Positions 45,422-53,956 of a stretch of 64,000 nucleotides of DNA are shown piece after piece (within the stretch, counting starts at the first letter, position 1; every line of letters starts with the position of its first letter). The notes below the pieces were generated by a model. It had not been told where the DNA came from, made no database searches, and worked only from the letters and a program-made list of their open reading frames with translations. The translations under genes and the position numbers were made by a program. This DNA is from Nitratireductor sp. XY-223 (GTDB taxonomy: Bacteria; Pseudomonadota; Alphaproteobacteria; Rhizobiales; Rhizobiaceae): the NCBI RefSeq assembly GCF_004959855.1, contig NZ_SPNT01000001.1, forward strand, positions 868,001-932,000. Direction: 5' to 3'.

Positions 45422-46054
45422 CTAGTCGTCACGTCCGGAGACATGCTCGGCTTCCATGGCTGCCTGTGTGGCCGCGTCGGCGATCAACGGCACCGCCACC
45501 GGACGTTCGTCGTTGCGCCAGAAGGCAAGCCCGTAGGCATAGATCTGCAGGACAAGGCGCAGGGACAGAACGGAAAAGGCGATCGGGGCAAGCAGTTTGG
45601 CGGGCCAGATCGGCAGCGCGATGTCCATCGAGCTGTCCCGGCTCCAGAGCGGCGCGGCAAAATCGAAACTGCGCAGGAAATGCGACCAGCTTCCCCAGAC
45701 CATGAGCACCATCAGGACAAGGATCGCGAATGTCGTGATCAATTCGACGAGGTAGAGGGTCCGGCCGGAAAGCGAGGCGGCGACGATGTCCATTCGGATA
45801 TGGGCGCCGTCGCGCTGTACGAATGAGACTCCCAGGAAGGCGATGAGCGGCATCGCCTGCTCGATCCAGTCGACATAGCCGGGTAGCGGCTGGTTCAGGA
45901 AATTGCGGCCGCTGACGGATACGACGGCGAGCAGCATGAGCGCGAACACCGCGAGGCCGCTGAGCAGCGCCATGAACGTTTCCAACCGGTAGAGCCGGCG
46001 GTCTATTTTGCTGAGTGTGCTGCCGTCGGACAGCACCAGGGATGAGCCTGCCAC
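45422..46054 (-). CDS. dctQ: TRAP transporter small permease (DctQ)
   Basis: A 210-residue small membrane subunit with four transmembrane helices (including LSGLAVFALMLLAVVSVSGR and LITTFAILVLMVLMVWGSWS). It has the DctQ pattern GYVDWIEQAMPLIAFLGVSF followed by QRDGAHIRMD. It sits between dctP and dctM as in most TRAP operons. The start is taken at GTG 46054 because GGGAGG ends five bases upstream; a GTG at 46060 would place that sequence right against the start. A 10-bp hairpin separates it from dctP. Confidence 0.9.
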   Translation of the reverse strand: MAGSSLVLSDGSTLSKIDRRLYRLETFMALLSGLAVFALMLLAVVSVSGRNFLNQPLPGYVDWIEQAMPLIAFLGVSFVQRDGAHIRMDIVAASLSGRTLYLVELITTFAILVLMVLMVWGSWSHFLRSFDFAAPLWSRDSSMDIALPIWPAKLLAPIAFSVLSLRLVLQIYAYGLAFWRNDERPVAVPLIADAATQAAMEAEHVSGRDD

Positions 46055-46096
46055 AACCACCTCCCAGAATGCGGCAAATCGGATCTGGAGCTAGAG

Positions 46097-46121
46097 CCGC
46101 GCCGCAACCAATGCGGCGCGG
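46097..46121 (-). promoter_or_regulatory. Intercistronic hairpin between dctP and dctQ
   Basis: CCGCGCCGCA (46097-46106) and TGCGGCGCGG (46112-46121) form a perfect 10-bp stem around five bases, without a T-run on the transcribed strand. Position and type match the hairpins after aapJ and phnD. Confidence 0.7.
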
Positions 46122-46134
46122 GCATGCTTAGGGC

Positions 46135-47145
46135 CTAGCTGCCCTGGTTGATCTGTTCGACAACGAAATCATAGAGCTCCTGTGCGGGGAGCCCGCGCCC
46201 TCCGTTTTCCTCGATCCAGGCCGCTGCGGCCGGCGCGGCTGCTGCCTCGCGGAATGCATCGATCTCTTCCTGCGTGAACGTGACCTGTTCGATGCCGCGC
46301 TCTTCGAGAGCCGGTCCCCAGGCCTTCATGGTCTTGTTGTTGTAATTGTCGATGTAGTGGTCGAGCGACTCGTCAACGGAGCTCAGCAGCGCATCGCGCT
46401 CCTCGTCGGACAGGGCGTTCAGTGCGTCGGTATTGACCACAACCGGGCAGTTAACGGTGCCGGGATTGAGGTTGGTCGTCCACCAGTTGCCGCTTTCAAT
46501 GACGCCGAACGACATGTGGGCATGCGGTGCGAAGGCGACCGCTTTCACAACACCGCTGTCGATTGCCTGGCGCACCTCGGTCGCGGACATGGAGGTGGGT
46601 ACCGCGCCGACGGATTTCATCGCGGCGCCGATACCGCCGGTGGCACGGACCGTCAGACCGTCGAAATCAGCAAGGCTCTTCGGTGCGTCGCCGACGCCGA
46701 CGAGATTGTACTGGGGCAGGGGCGACGGCATCAGCAGCGTCGCGTTCCAGCGGGCGAGGTCCTTGACGGCTGCCGGGTGCTTGTAGAGCGCCATCGAGAT
46801 GTCGCGCTCCTTCTCAAGGGAATCGACGCCGAGGAACGGCAATTCCAGCACCGTTATCGACGGGTTCTTGTCCCGGTGATAGCCGGCGCAGAACTGCGCC
46901 ATTTCGAAGGCGCCGATGGAAATGCCATCGAGGTTCTCACGGTTCTTCGAAAGACCCCCATAGCTGATGTTGAGCGTGAAATTGCCGTTGGTCTTCTGGC
47001 TGACGAGTTCAGCCAGCTTCTCGACGTGTTCGGTGAACGCGCGGCGCTTGCCCCACAAAGAAACGTTCCACTCGGTTGCCAGCGCCTCCGAAGCCATGGA
47101 AACGGCGAGTGCCGCAACGGCCGTGCGGCCAAAGAATTTGCGCAT
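46135..47145 (-). CDS. dctP: TRAP transporter substrate-binding protein (DctP)
   Basis: A 336-residue periplasmic binding protein with signal peptide RKFFGRTAVAALAVSMASEA. The mature protein follows the DctP/TAXI-like extracytoplasmic receptor plan: WNVSLWGKRRAFTEHVEKLA, SITVLELPFLGVDSLEKERD, then the carboxylate-binding arginine region FDGLTVRATGGIGAAMKSVG, followed by VPTSMSATEVRQAIDSGVV. C4-dicarboxylates are the family default, but TRAP receptors also bind keto acids, sugar acids and amino acids, so the ligand is open. GGGAGG is eight bases before the ATG. The region upstream shows TATAGT (-10-like) and no -24/-12 sigma-54 element. Confidence 0.9.
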   Translation of the reverse strand: MRKFFGRTAVAALAVSMASEALATEWNVSLWGKRRAFTEHVEKLAELVSQKTNGNFTLNISYGGLSKNRENLDGISIGAFEMAQFCAGYHRDKNPSITVLELPFLGVDSLEKERDISMALYKHPAAVKDLARWNATLLMPSPLPQYNLVGVGDAPKSLADFDGLTVRATGGIGAAMKSVGAVPTSMSATEVRQAIDSGVVKAVAFAPHAHMSFGVIESGNWWTTNLNPGTVNCPVVVNTDALNALSDEERDALLSSVDESLDHYIDNYNNKTMKAWGPALEERGIEQVTFTQEEIDAFREAAAAPAAAAWIEENGGRGLPAQELYDFVVEQINQGS

Positions 47146-47268
47146 GATAATCCTCCCGGATGATTGTGATTGTCCCGACTATAGCATCAAGGAGGGGGTG
47201 CAATCTGCCTATGAAGAAATTCGCGCGCGGTCTGCGCCGTGTCCTGCGGATTTCCGCAAGCGCCCGGA

Positions 47269-48609
47269 TCAGAGCAGTGCTTCCTTGTCGAGGCCGAGTT
47301 TGACGATCTTGTCGTTGAGCGTTCGCCGGCCGATGCCGAGCGCCTCGGCCACGGCGTCCATGCGCCCGTTGTGGGCCCTGATCGCCTTGCCGATCAACTC
47401 GCGCTCGAAGGCGGCCACGGCCTCGCGAAGCGTGTCGGGCACGTCCTCGACCGGGTGGTCGGTGGCGATGGCCTGCGCGACGGTTCCGCCGCCGCGCCGC
47501 GATGCCAGGATCCGACGCTCAGCAACGCTTCGCAGTTCACGCACATTGCCGGGCCAGTCATGCGCGAGCAGCGCTGTGATGTCGTCCTGTGTCAAATCCG
47601 GAACGGCGGTCTCGTAAAGATCGGCGTATTCCTGAAGGAAGTGGGTGATCAGCAGCACCAGGTCATCACGCCTCTGGCGCAGTGCGGGAATATCCAGCAC
47701 CACCGTGTTGATGCGGAACAGAAAGTCCTGGCGCAACCGGTTCTGTTCGACGGCCTCGTGAACATCCTCGTTCGTGGCCGAAATTACCCGGAAACTCAGC
47801 GGAATCGGAACCGAACCGCCGGCCGGCATGATCTGCTTGTCCTCGATCACGCGCAGCAGCTTGGCCTGGACAGGGACGGGGCATTCGCAGATCTCGTCCA
47901 GAAAGAGGGTTCCCGCGGATGCTGCGAGCAAACGCCCGCCCGGTCCTTCATTGACGCCGAACATCTCCGATTCAAAACCGTCGGGCGGCAGCGCAGCGCA
48001 ATTCAGGGCCAGGAACGGACCGTCGGCGTTCGGCCCGAGGTCGTGCAGCGCGCGGGCGACCAGTTCCTTGCCGGTTCCGGTTTCACCCTGGATGAGAACC
48101 GCCGCTTCCGTTTCCGCCAGGTTCAGAATGTTCCGGCGAAGGTCCCGGATCTCTTCCGTCTCGCCGAGCATGATCCGATCGAGGCCCGAGAGCTGCAGTA
48201 GACGGTTTTTCAGACGGTAATTGCTTTGCCGCATGCGCGACTGTTCGGCCGCATGGCGAAGGATGGTCAGCAGCCTTCGCGGTTCGTACGGCTTTTCGAC
48301 AAAGCTGTAGGCACCGTCCTGAATGGCCTGCACGGCCATCGGTATGTCGCCGTGTGCCGAGATCAGCACCAATGGCGGCGATGCGCTCACGTCCATCGAT
48401 GCGAGCAGGTCCAGTCCGGACATTCCCGGCATGCGCACATCGGAAAGAATGACATCGGGCCGAGCCTCTTCCAGTCTGCCGGCAACGAGGGTGGCGCGGT
48501 TGACGGCATCCGTGCGCCAGCCCGCGGCCTCAAGCAGCGCGATCAGGGAATGACGCATCGACTTGTCGTCGTCGACGATCAGAATGGAGAATTGGGGCTG
48601 CTCAGTCAT
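47269..48609 (-). CDS. dctD: NtrC/DctD-family response regulator lacking the GAFTGA loop
   Basis: A 446-residue regulator with a receiver domain (phosphorylation site Asp57 in VILSDVRMPGMSG; Lys in FVEKPYEP). An AAA+ domain follows (Walker A GETGTGKE at 175-182; Walker B TLFLDEI at 234-240; arginine fingers near LRQDFLFRINT). A Fis-type helix-turn-helix closes the protein (GRMDAVAEALGIGRRTLNDK). Between Walker A and B the family has a GAFTGA loop that contacts sigma-54. Here FGVNEGPGGRLLAASAGTLF runs straight through with that loop deleted. It overlaps dctB by four bases and lies next to dctPQM, which it presumably controls. Activation through sigma-54 seems unlikely. Confidence 0.9.
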   Translation of the reverse strand: MTEQPQFSILIVDDDKSMRHSLIALLEAAGWRTDAVNRATLVAGRLEEARPDVILSDVRMPGMSGLDLLASMDVSASPPLVLISAHGDIPMAVQAIQDGAYSFVEKPYEPRRLLTILRHAAEQSRMRQSNYRLKNRLLQLSGLDRIMLGETEEIRDLRRNILNLAETEAAVLIQGETGTGKELVARALHDLGPNADGPFLALNCAALPPDGFESEMFGVNEGPGGRLLAASAGTLFLDEICECPVPVQAKLLRVIEDKQIMPAGGSVPIPLSFRVISATNEDVHEAVEQNRLRQDFLFRINTVVLDIPALRQRRDDLVLLITHFLQEYADLYETAVPDLTQDDITALLAHDWPGNVRELRSVAERRILASRRGGGTVAQAIATDHPVEDVPDTLREAVAAFERELIGKAIRAHNGRMDAVAEALGIGRRTLNDKIVKLGLDKEALL

Positions 48610-50330
48610 TGGGACTCGCTGTCGGTGGAGAGCGGAAACTCGACCCGGAACACCGCGCCGCCGCCCTCGGCGTTCCTGGCGGTCATGACACCCCCGTGGT
48701 CATTGACGATTGTCGAGGTTATGGCAAGCCCGAGGCCCATTCCGCGGCCGCTCTCGCGGGTGGTGACAAAGGGTTCCCTGATATCGGCCAATGTCGCTTC
48801 GCCGAGCCCGTGGCCGTTGTCGCGGACTTCGAACCATGCGGTCGACCCGTCGACGCCGATTCCGATGTCGATTTCGGGGCCGTCCGTTTCCTCCATCGCA
48901 TCGACGGCGTTGCGCAGCAGGTTGGTCATCACCTGCTCGAGCCGCAGGCGGTTTCCGCGCACGACAACGGCTTGCCCCACGAATGAAGTCACCACCTTCG
49001 CGTCGATCTCGGAAAGATTGGGCTGAACCAGTGCCATCGAGGCCTGCATTGCCTCGCGCAGATCGACATTCTCGAAGTTCTCCATTTCCGTGCGCGCGAA
49101 GAACTTGAGCTGGCGCGTGATGCCTTCCATGCGTTCGACCAGCCCGCTCAATCCGCCGGTGAGGGCGACATTGCCTTGTGTGGACATTTCAGCGGCGGCC
49201 AGGTGGTTGCGCATGGCAGCAATCGGCTGCCCGAGCTCGTGGGTGACGGAAGCGGCGAGCTGGCCGAGAGCGGCCAGGCGGCTGGCCCGGTCAAGTTCGC
49301 CCTGGGTGCGCTTGAGCCGGCGCTCGGCGGTGCGGCGTTCGTCGATTTCGACAGCCAGGCGCTCGTTGGCCAGCCGCAATTGCGCTTCCTCTTCCTCGGA
49401 ACGCCTCAGCGCCGCCTTCATGCGCCGCGTTCGCTGGATCTGCATCAGCAGCAAAACGAGGCCGGCGAGGATCACGGCGGTACCGGTTGCCAGCCAGGCC
49501 CGGGTGATTGCGCGGTCGTCGCTCGCAAGATAATGCAGCTGCCAACCGTGCGGCAGGCCGGTCTCCGTCAGGTGCAGGCGCTCGATGTCATTAATCCTTG
49601 CCCGCCGCGATGGAAGCGGCGTCCAGTCCAGCGGGTCGAGATCCTGGCCGGGAAACTGGCGGGTCGTGCGGATCAGGTCGCGCTGTTCGGCCGTCAGCGG
49701 CGCCAGCACGCGATAGGACCAGGCCCTGTCGGAGGACAGAAGCACCACGCCGTCAGCGTTGGTCATGAAGACCTGCTCGCCGCCCCGGCGCCAGCTTTCC
49801 TGAAGCCGGGACAGGTCGATCTTGATGGCGATCACGCCGAGCACCGTGCCGTTGCCGCCGCGCACCGCGTCGGCGATGAAATAGCCCGGTTCGCCCGTCG
49901 TGGCCCCGATGCCGTAGAAGCGGCCCTGTTGGCCTGACATCGCGTCCTTGAAATAGGGGCGGAAGGCGTAGTTCTGCCCGACAAAGCTGGACGGTTCCCC
50001 TGCGTTCGATGCGGAGACCGTTTCGCCGTCCTGCGCCATCAGATAGATCGCGTCGAGTCCCGCCTGCTCGGCAAATCCCTTTAGCCGCCTGTTCAGGCGG
50101 TCCGTGTTGTCGCCGCCGGCCGTGGCGATCACGAACGGGTCTCGGGCGAGCACATAGGTGAGGTGGGAAAATCGCTCCAGAGCCGCAACCACCGAACTGC
50201 GGTAGAGCGACAGCCTCTCGTCGGCCTTGGACAGTTCCTCGGACTGGAAATAGGCGTAAGACAGCCTGAAGGTCCCGGCAACTGCAAGGACCGCCACGGC
50301 AACCATCAGTATCCGCAGCACCATGCGCAT
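48606..50330 (-). CDS. dctB: Sensor histidine kinase DctB-like
   Basis: A 574-residue inner-membrane sensor for the adjacent TRAP system. The first helix (LRILMVAVAVLAVAGTFRLS) is followed by a double-Cache-like periplasmic domain of about 250 residues with YLMAQDGETVSASNAGEPSS and the RPYFKDAMSGQQGRFYGIG motif typical of DctB ligand domains. After the second helix (AWLATGTAVILAGLVLLLMQ) come a coiled coil, the H-box with His364 in SVTHELGQPIAAMRNH, and an ATPase domain (NLLRNAVDAM; VRDNGHGLG; GRGMGLGLAI). An upstream frame to 50444 runs into the rpsI terminator, so ATG 50330 is preferred, although its ribosome site is weak. Confidence 0.9.
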   Translation of the reverse strand: MRMVLRILMVAVAVLAVAGTFRLSYAYFQSEELSKADERLSLYRSSVVAALERFSHLTYVLARDPFVIATAGGDNTDRLNRRLKGFAEQAGLDAIYLMAQDGETVSASNAGEPSSFVGQNYAFRPYFKDAMSGQQGRFYGIGATTGEPGYFIADAVRGGNGTVLGVIAIKIDLSRLQESWRRGGEQVFMTNADGVVLLSSDRAWSYRVLAPLTAEQRDLIRTTRQFPGQDLDPLDWTPLPSRRARINDIERLHLTETGLPHGWQLHYLASDDRAITRAWLATGTAVILAGLVLLLMQIQRTRRMKAALRRSEEEEAQLRLANERLAVEIDERRTAERRLKRTQGELDRASRLAALGQLAASVTHELGQPIAAMRNHLAAAEMSTQGNVALTGGLSGLVERMEGITRQLKFFARTEMENFENVDLREAMQASMALVQPNLSEIDAKVVTSFVGQAVVVRGNRLRLEQVMTNLLRNAVDAMEETDGPEIDIGIGVDGSTAWFEVRDNGHGLGEATLADIREPFVTTRESGRGMGLGLAITSTIVNDHGGVMTARNAEGGGAVFRVEFPLSTDSESQ

Positions 50331-50406
50331 AGGGAGCGATTGGCGGGAAATCGTTCGAAAGGCAAGTAAAATCTGACCGGTTCGCCGCGCTTGTTCGGCG
50401 GCGCGC

Positions 50407-50440
50407 AAAAGAAAAGGCGCTGCCGGGGCAGCGCCTTTTC
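50407..50440 (-). terminator. Terminator of the rplM-rpsI operon
   Basis: A perfect 14-bp inverted repeat (50411-50424 and 50427-50440, GAAAAGGCGCTGCC and complement) is followed on the minus strand by TTTT at 50410-50407. It separates rpsI from dctB. Confidence 0.9.
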
Positions 50441-50464
50441 GCAAATCTGTGGGGCGTCCGTGAC

Positions 50465-50941
50465 TTAGCGCTTGGAGAACTGGAAGGAGCGGCGGGCCTT
50501 GGCCTTGCCGTACTTCTTGCGCTCCACGACGCGGCTGTCGCGGGTCAGGAAGCCGCCCTTCTTGAGAACGGCACGCAGGGCCGGCTCGTAGTAGGTCAGC
50601 GCCTTGGAGATGCCGTGGCGGACAGCGCCCGCCTGGCCTGAGAGGCCGCCGCCGGTGACCGTGGCGATCACGTCGAACTGGCCGTCGCGGGCTGCCGCGA
50701 CGATCGGCTGCTGCAGGATCATCTGCAGGACGGGCCGTGCGAAATACTCCGTAAAATCTTTCTTGTTCACGGTGATCTTGCCGGTGCCTGGCTTGATCCA
50801 GACGCGAGCGACGGCGTCCTTGCGCTTGCCGGTCGCGTAGGCGCGGCCTTGCTCGTCGATCTTCTGGACGTGGACCGGTGCCTGGACTTCTGCGGCCTCG
50901 GTTGCCTCGCCGAGTTCCTCGAGGGAGTTGAGTTCAGCCAT
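50465..50941 (-). CDS. rpsI: 30S ribosomal protein S9
   Basis: A 158-residue ribosomal protein of the small subunit. The S9 core starts at about residue 30 with [20 protein letters not shown] and continues [20 protein letters not shown]-like text. The ending [15 protein letters not shown] is the basic tail, ending S-K-R, that reaches the P-site tRNA. The N-terminal 28 acidic residues ([20 protein letters not shown]) are the extension usual in Alphaproteobacteria. It begins two bases after the rplM stop (TGATCATG) and shares its promoter. Confidence 0.96.
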   Translation of the reverse strand: MAELNSLEELGEATEAAEVQAPVHVQKIDEQGRAYATGKRKDAVARVWIKPGTGKITVNKKDFTEYFARPVLQMILQQPIVAAARDGQFDVIATVTGGGLSGQAGAVRHGISKALTYYEPALRAVLKKGGFLTRDSRVVERKKYGKAKARRSFQFSKR

Positions 50942-50943
50942 GA

Positions 50944-51408
50944 TCAGCCATTCCTCTTGTTCTTGGCATTGAGCGCCGCGACGTCGAGGACGACCGGCTG
51001 CTGTGCTTCATGCGGATGTTCGGAACCTGCATAGACGCGAAGGTTTTTCATCTGGCGACGGCCGAGCGGTCCGCGCGGGATCATGCGCTCAATGGCCTTC
51101 TCGACGACACGCTCGGGAAAGCGTCCCTCGAAAATCTGGCGCGCGGTGCGCTCCTTGATGCCGCCGGGATAGCCGGTGTGCCAGTAATATTTCTTGTCGG
51201 TGTATTTGCGGCCGGTGAAGACGGCCTTGTCCGCGTTGATGATGATGACATTGTCGCCGTCATCGACATGCGGTGTATAGGTGGGCTTGTGCTTGCCGCG
51301 CAAGCGCAGGGCGACGAGAGAAGCGAGGCGTCCGACGACGAGACCCTCGGCGTCGATCAGCACCCATTTCTTCTCCACCTCGGCAGGCTTCTGCGAGAAG
51401 GTTTTCAT
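50944..51408 (-). CDS. rplM: 50S ribosomal protein L13
   Basis: A 154-residue large-subunit protein, an early assembly protein on 23S rRNA. It begins [20 protein letters not shown] and contains [40 protein letters not shown] and the highly conserved [20 protein letters not shown]. The ATG at 51408 gives exactly the common alphaproteobacterial length; an upstream ATG at 51480 would fall inside the leader. It is the first gene of rplM-rpsI, with a short structured leader and a promoter at 51519-51547. Confidence 0.96.
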   Translation of the reverse strand: MKTFSQKPAEVEKKWVLIDAEGLVVGRLASLVALRLRGKHKPTYTPHVDDGDNVIIINADKAVFTGRKYTDKKYYWHTGYPGGIKERTARQIFEGRFPERVVEKAIERMIPRGPLGRRQMKNLRVYAGSEHPHEAQQPVVLDVAALNAKNKRNG

Positions 51409-51476
51409 CGGATTGCTCTTTCCTTCGGACCTTTGAGACAAAGGCGCTTCTTGTTGCTTGCTGCCGGCCGGGGCCG

Positions 51477-51507
51477 GCAAAAACAGATCGGCCCCGAAAG
51501 GGACCGA
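51477..51507 (-). promoter_or_regulatory. Terminator-like hairpin in the rplM leader
   Basis: Read leftward, TCGGTCCC (51507-51500) pairs with GGGGCCGA (51495-51488) around TTTC, with one G-U pair. It is followed by TCTG and TTTTT near 51483-51479. It starts only a few bases after the expected transcription start and about 80 bases before the rplM ATG. A second self-complementary GC block (GCCGGCCCCGGCCGGC) follows at 51478-51463. The arrangement suggests premature termination control of the ribosomal operon; this is inferred. Confidence 0.45.
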
Positions 51508-51518
51508 TAATGGCGCGC

Positions 51519-51547
51519 GTTATAGAGCATGCCTTTTGGCTGCGCAA
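51519..51547 (-). promoter_or_regulatory. Promoter of rplM-rpsI
   Basis: On the minus strand TTGCGC (51547-51542) and TATAAC (51524-51519) are separated by 17 bases. Upstream lies an AT-rich tract (51575-51640) that could act as an UP element. Start of transcription is expected near 51512. Confidence 0.65.
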
Positions 51548-51643
51548 GCGAAATTTTTGCGCAAGCATCCATGAAAAGCTTTTAAAATCAATATTTTGCA
51601 ATTTAGGTATTATATTACCACACAATTGCCGCCAGCGTTTGGC

Positions 51644-52087
51644 CTATTTTTGCGGTGGAATGGAGTAGGTGCCCGTGGCGTGGGCGACGGTCAAGCCGTT
51701 ATCCGGTGTCGTCATCTCGACGTCGAAAACCATCAGCGACTTGCCTAGTTTCAGAATGCGGCAGTGGCCGTCGATCATCCCGGCCTCGGCCTTGCGCATG
51801 AAATTGATGTTCAAATTGGTGGTCACGCTGAGCGCTTCCGGACCGAGATGGGAGAGCACGCAGGCGTAGCCGCCGATGTCTGCAAGCGCGAACAGGGACG
51901 GCCCCGACACCGTGCCGCCGGGCCGAAGGTGCCGGTCGGTGGCATGCAGCCGGACCGTGCAGCCACCGGGGCTGACTTCGGTCACGCTGTAACCGGCGAG
52001 ATGATCGTTCAGCTGCGGATAGACCTGCGAAAGGAACTTGTTGAGGTCTTCGGCCGTCATCACGGGTGCGGGATTGGCTTTATGCAT
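51644..52087 (-). CDS. PaaI-type hotdog thioesterase
   Basis: A 147-residue hotdog-fold protein likely to hydrolyse acyl-CoA thioesters. The family pattern is RHLRPGGTVSGPSLFALADI followed by GGYACVLSHLGPEALSVTTN and LNINFMRKAEAG. In PaaI-like enzymes a G-x-x-x-x-DxA segment surrounds the catalytic acid, which here is the Asp in FALADIGG. The ATG at 52087 follows AGGAAACGCCC. It starts 17 bases after the crotonase gene, so the two probably act in one acyl-CoA degradation or detoxification step. Confidence 0.85.
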   Translation of the reverse strand: MHKANPAPVMTAEDLNKFLSQVYPQLNDHLAGYSVTEVSPGGCTVRLHATDRHLRPGGTVSGPSLFALADIGGYACVLSHLGPEALSVTTNLNINFMRKAEAGMIDGHCRILKLGKSLMVFDVEMTTPDNGLTVAHATGTYSIPPQK

Positions 52088-52104
52088 ATGGGCGTTTCCT
52101 GGTC

Positions 52105-52974
52105 CTAGCTGTCGTTGACGGAGTTGATCGGCCGGTTCTTCGTCCAGTCGAATGTGCCGAGATCGCGTTCTCGGACCGCCTGTTTCCAGCCGACCCCCTC
52201 GGCGCGATGCTTGAAATTCAACCCTTCGGGCGAATGCCGTGTGATGCCGTCGAATATCGTTGCGAACATCTGCGTCTGTTTCAGCCCCATTGCCTCGATG
52301 GCCTGGTTGACGACAAGCTTCTGCATCATGAGCTGATTGAGCGGAACGCCGGCCATGCGCTCGGCCAGCGCATCGACTTCCTCGTCCAGCTGTTCGCCGG
52401 GAACCGATTTGAGCACCAGGCCCATTTCCTGGGCCTCCTTGCCGTCGACGGTGTCGCCGGTAAACAGCATGCGCTTGGCTTTCTCGGGACCCAGCCGGTA
52501 GACCCACATGGCGGTCGTCGGACAGCCCCACACACGGGTCGGCATATAGCCGATGCGGGCATCGTCCGCCATGACGATCATGTCGGCGCACAAGGCGATG
52601 TCGGAACCGCCTGCGACGGCAAAGCCGTGAACCTTGGCGATGACCGGAATGTGGGACCGCCACAGCGACATGAAGGCTTCGGTGTTGCGCATCATGAAGG
52701 CGTAGTCCTTCATCGGATCCCAGGGCATTTCCTGGGTGGCCTCGAATCCCTTGCCTTCGCGCGCCTCCGCGTAATAGGCGAGATCATAGCCGGCGCAGAA
52801 GCCCTTGCCGGCGCCGGATAAGACGATGACATGCACGCCGTCGTCCTCGTTGGCGCGGGCAACGGCGGCTTCCAGTTCGTACGGCAGGTCGTCGTCGATG
52901 GCGTTCATCACTTCCGGCCGGTTGAGCGTAATGCGGCCGATGCGGCCATCCTTTTCAAACACCACCTTTGCCAT
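52105..52974 (-). CDS. Enoyl-CoA hydratase family protein (long crotonase)
   Basis: A 289-residue crotonase. N-terminal strand pair KDGRIGRITLNRPEVMNAID; first oxyanion segment SGAGKGFCAGYDLAYYAEAR; second KVHGFAVAGGSDIALCADMI. The active-site loop is IGYMPTRVWGCPTTAMWVYR, where the usual catalytic Glu of hydratases is not in its standard place. Residues about 70-95 form an insertion (EGKGFEATQEMPWDPMKDYA) common in a subgroup annotated generally as crotonase. The reaction is therefore uncertain. It is followed closely by the thioesterase gene and is divergent from a second crotonase gene 149 bases away. Confidence 0.85.
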   Translation of the reverse strand: MAKVVFEKDGRIGRITLNRPEVMNAIDDDLPYELEAAVARANEDDGVHVIVLSGAGKGFCAGYDLAYYAEAREGKGFEATQEMPWDPMKDYAFMMRNTEAFMSLWRSHIPVIAKVHGFAVAGGSDIALCADMIVMADDARIGYMPTRVWGCPTTAMWVYRLGPEKAKRMLFTGDTVDGKEAQEMGLVLKSVPGEQLDEEVDALAERMAGVPLNQLMMQKLVVNQAIEAMGLKQTQMFATIFDGITRHSPEGLNFKHRAEGVGWKQAVRERDLGTFDWTKNRPINSVNDS

Positions 52975-53123
52975 CGAAATATCCTCCCCGAGTCGATTTC
53001 TGCTCTCTAACGTTGACGTAAACGTAAAAGCAAGCGGGGCGCTTGCCAAGCGGGCCGTCGGCGATATACCAGTAAATGGAAATGCGGCCGCACCGGCTGC
53101 CACCGAATTTGCGGGAGAACGTC

Positions 53124-53945
53124 ATGTCGGAAGCCACCGCAGTACCAGTCACGGATGAGGGCGCGCTGGTTGTTCGCCAGTTGAGCGACGGCATCCTCAG
53201 ACTGACATTGAACAACCCGCCGGCCAATGCGCTGTCGATCGCCGTGCTGGATGTGCTGAAGACGGCGTTGGACGATGCGGGAGCCGACACGGACGTCCGT
53301 GTGGTCGTCATTGCGGCCGCGGGAAAAGTGTTCTGCGCCGGTCACGACCTTAAGGAACTGACTGCGCACCGCGCCGACGAGGATCGCGGCCGCGCCTTTT
53401 TCGAAAAGACCATGCGGCAGTGCTCCGAGGTGATGATGACCATCACGCGGCTTCCGAAACCGGTGATCGCGGAAGTGGACGGATTGGCGACGGCGGCCGG
53501 TTGCCAACTCGTGGCGACCTGCGATCTCGCCATCTGCACCGATACGTCGACCTTCTGCACGCCGGGCGTGAACATCGGCCTGTTCTGCTCGACGCCTATG
53601 GTTGCCGTCTCCAGGGGTGCTCACCGCAAGCAGGCCATGGAAATGCTGCTGACGGGAGAGGCGATCGACGCGTCCACGGCCAAGGAATTCGGTCTGGTCA
53701 ACCGGATTGTGCCGCGCGAATACCTGCGCACCGTATCGGACAAATACGCGTCCACCATCGCGTCGAAATCCTCGCTCACACTGAAGATCGGGAAAGAGGC
53801 TTTCTACCAGCAGATCGAAAGACCGCTGGCCGAGGCATATGACTACACGGCCTGGGTCATGACCGAGAACATGATGGCGCGCGATGCGGAGGAGGGGATC
53901 GGTGCCTTCCTGGACAAACGCGATCCGAAATGGACCGACCGCTGA
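53124..53945 (+). CDS. Enoyl-CoA hydratase, ECHDC3-like
   Basis: A 273-residue crotonase of the branch resembling mitochondrial ECHDC3. Segments: ILRLTLNNPPANALSIAVLD; oxyanion part AAAGKVFCAGHDLKELTAHR; second part EVDGLATAAGCQLVATCDLA; then FCTPGVNIGLFCSTPMVAVS, and RKQAMEMLLTGEAIDASTAK near the C-terminus. The TPGVNIGLFCSTP stretch replaces the glutamate-bearing loop of true hydratases, so catalytic activity may differ. GGGAG precedes the ATG at 53124, and frames further upstream look random. Confidence 0.85.
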   Translation: MSEATAVPVTDEGALVVRQLSDGILRLTLNNPPANALSIAVLDVLKTALDDAGADTDVRVVVIAAAGKVFCAGHDLKELTAHRADEDRGRAFFEKTMRQCSEVMMTITRLPKPVIAEVDGLATAAGCQLVATCDLAICTDTSTFCTPGVNIGLFCSTPMVAVSRGAHRKQAMEMLLTGEAIDASTAKEFGLVNRIVPREYLRTVSDKYASTIASKSSLTLKIGKEAFYQQIERPLAEAYDYTAWVMTENMMARDAEEGIGAFLDKRDPKWTDR

Positions 53946-53956
53946 TCTAGCCGGCG

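Noticed and set aside
50331-50444. Upstream start for the DctB kinase at 50444
   Set aside because: That stretch would encode the rpsI terminator hairpin.
52088-52663. Long N-terminal extension of the PaaI thioesterase
   Set aside because: It lies entirely within the crotonase gene in another frame and has shadow-like composition; the thioesterase starts at 52087.
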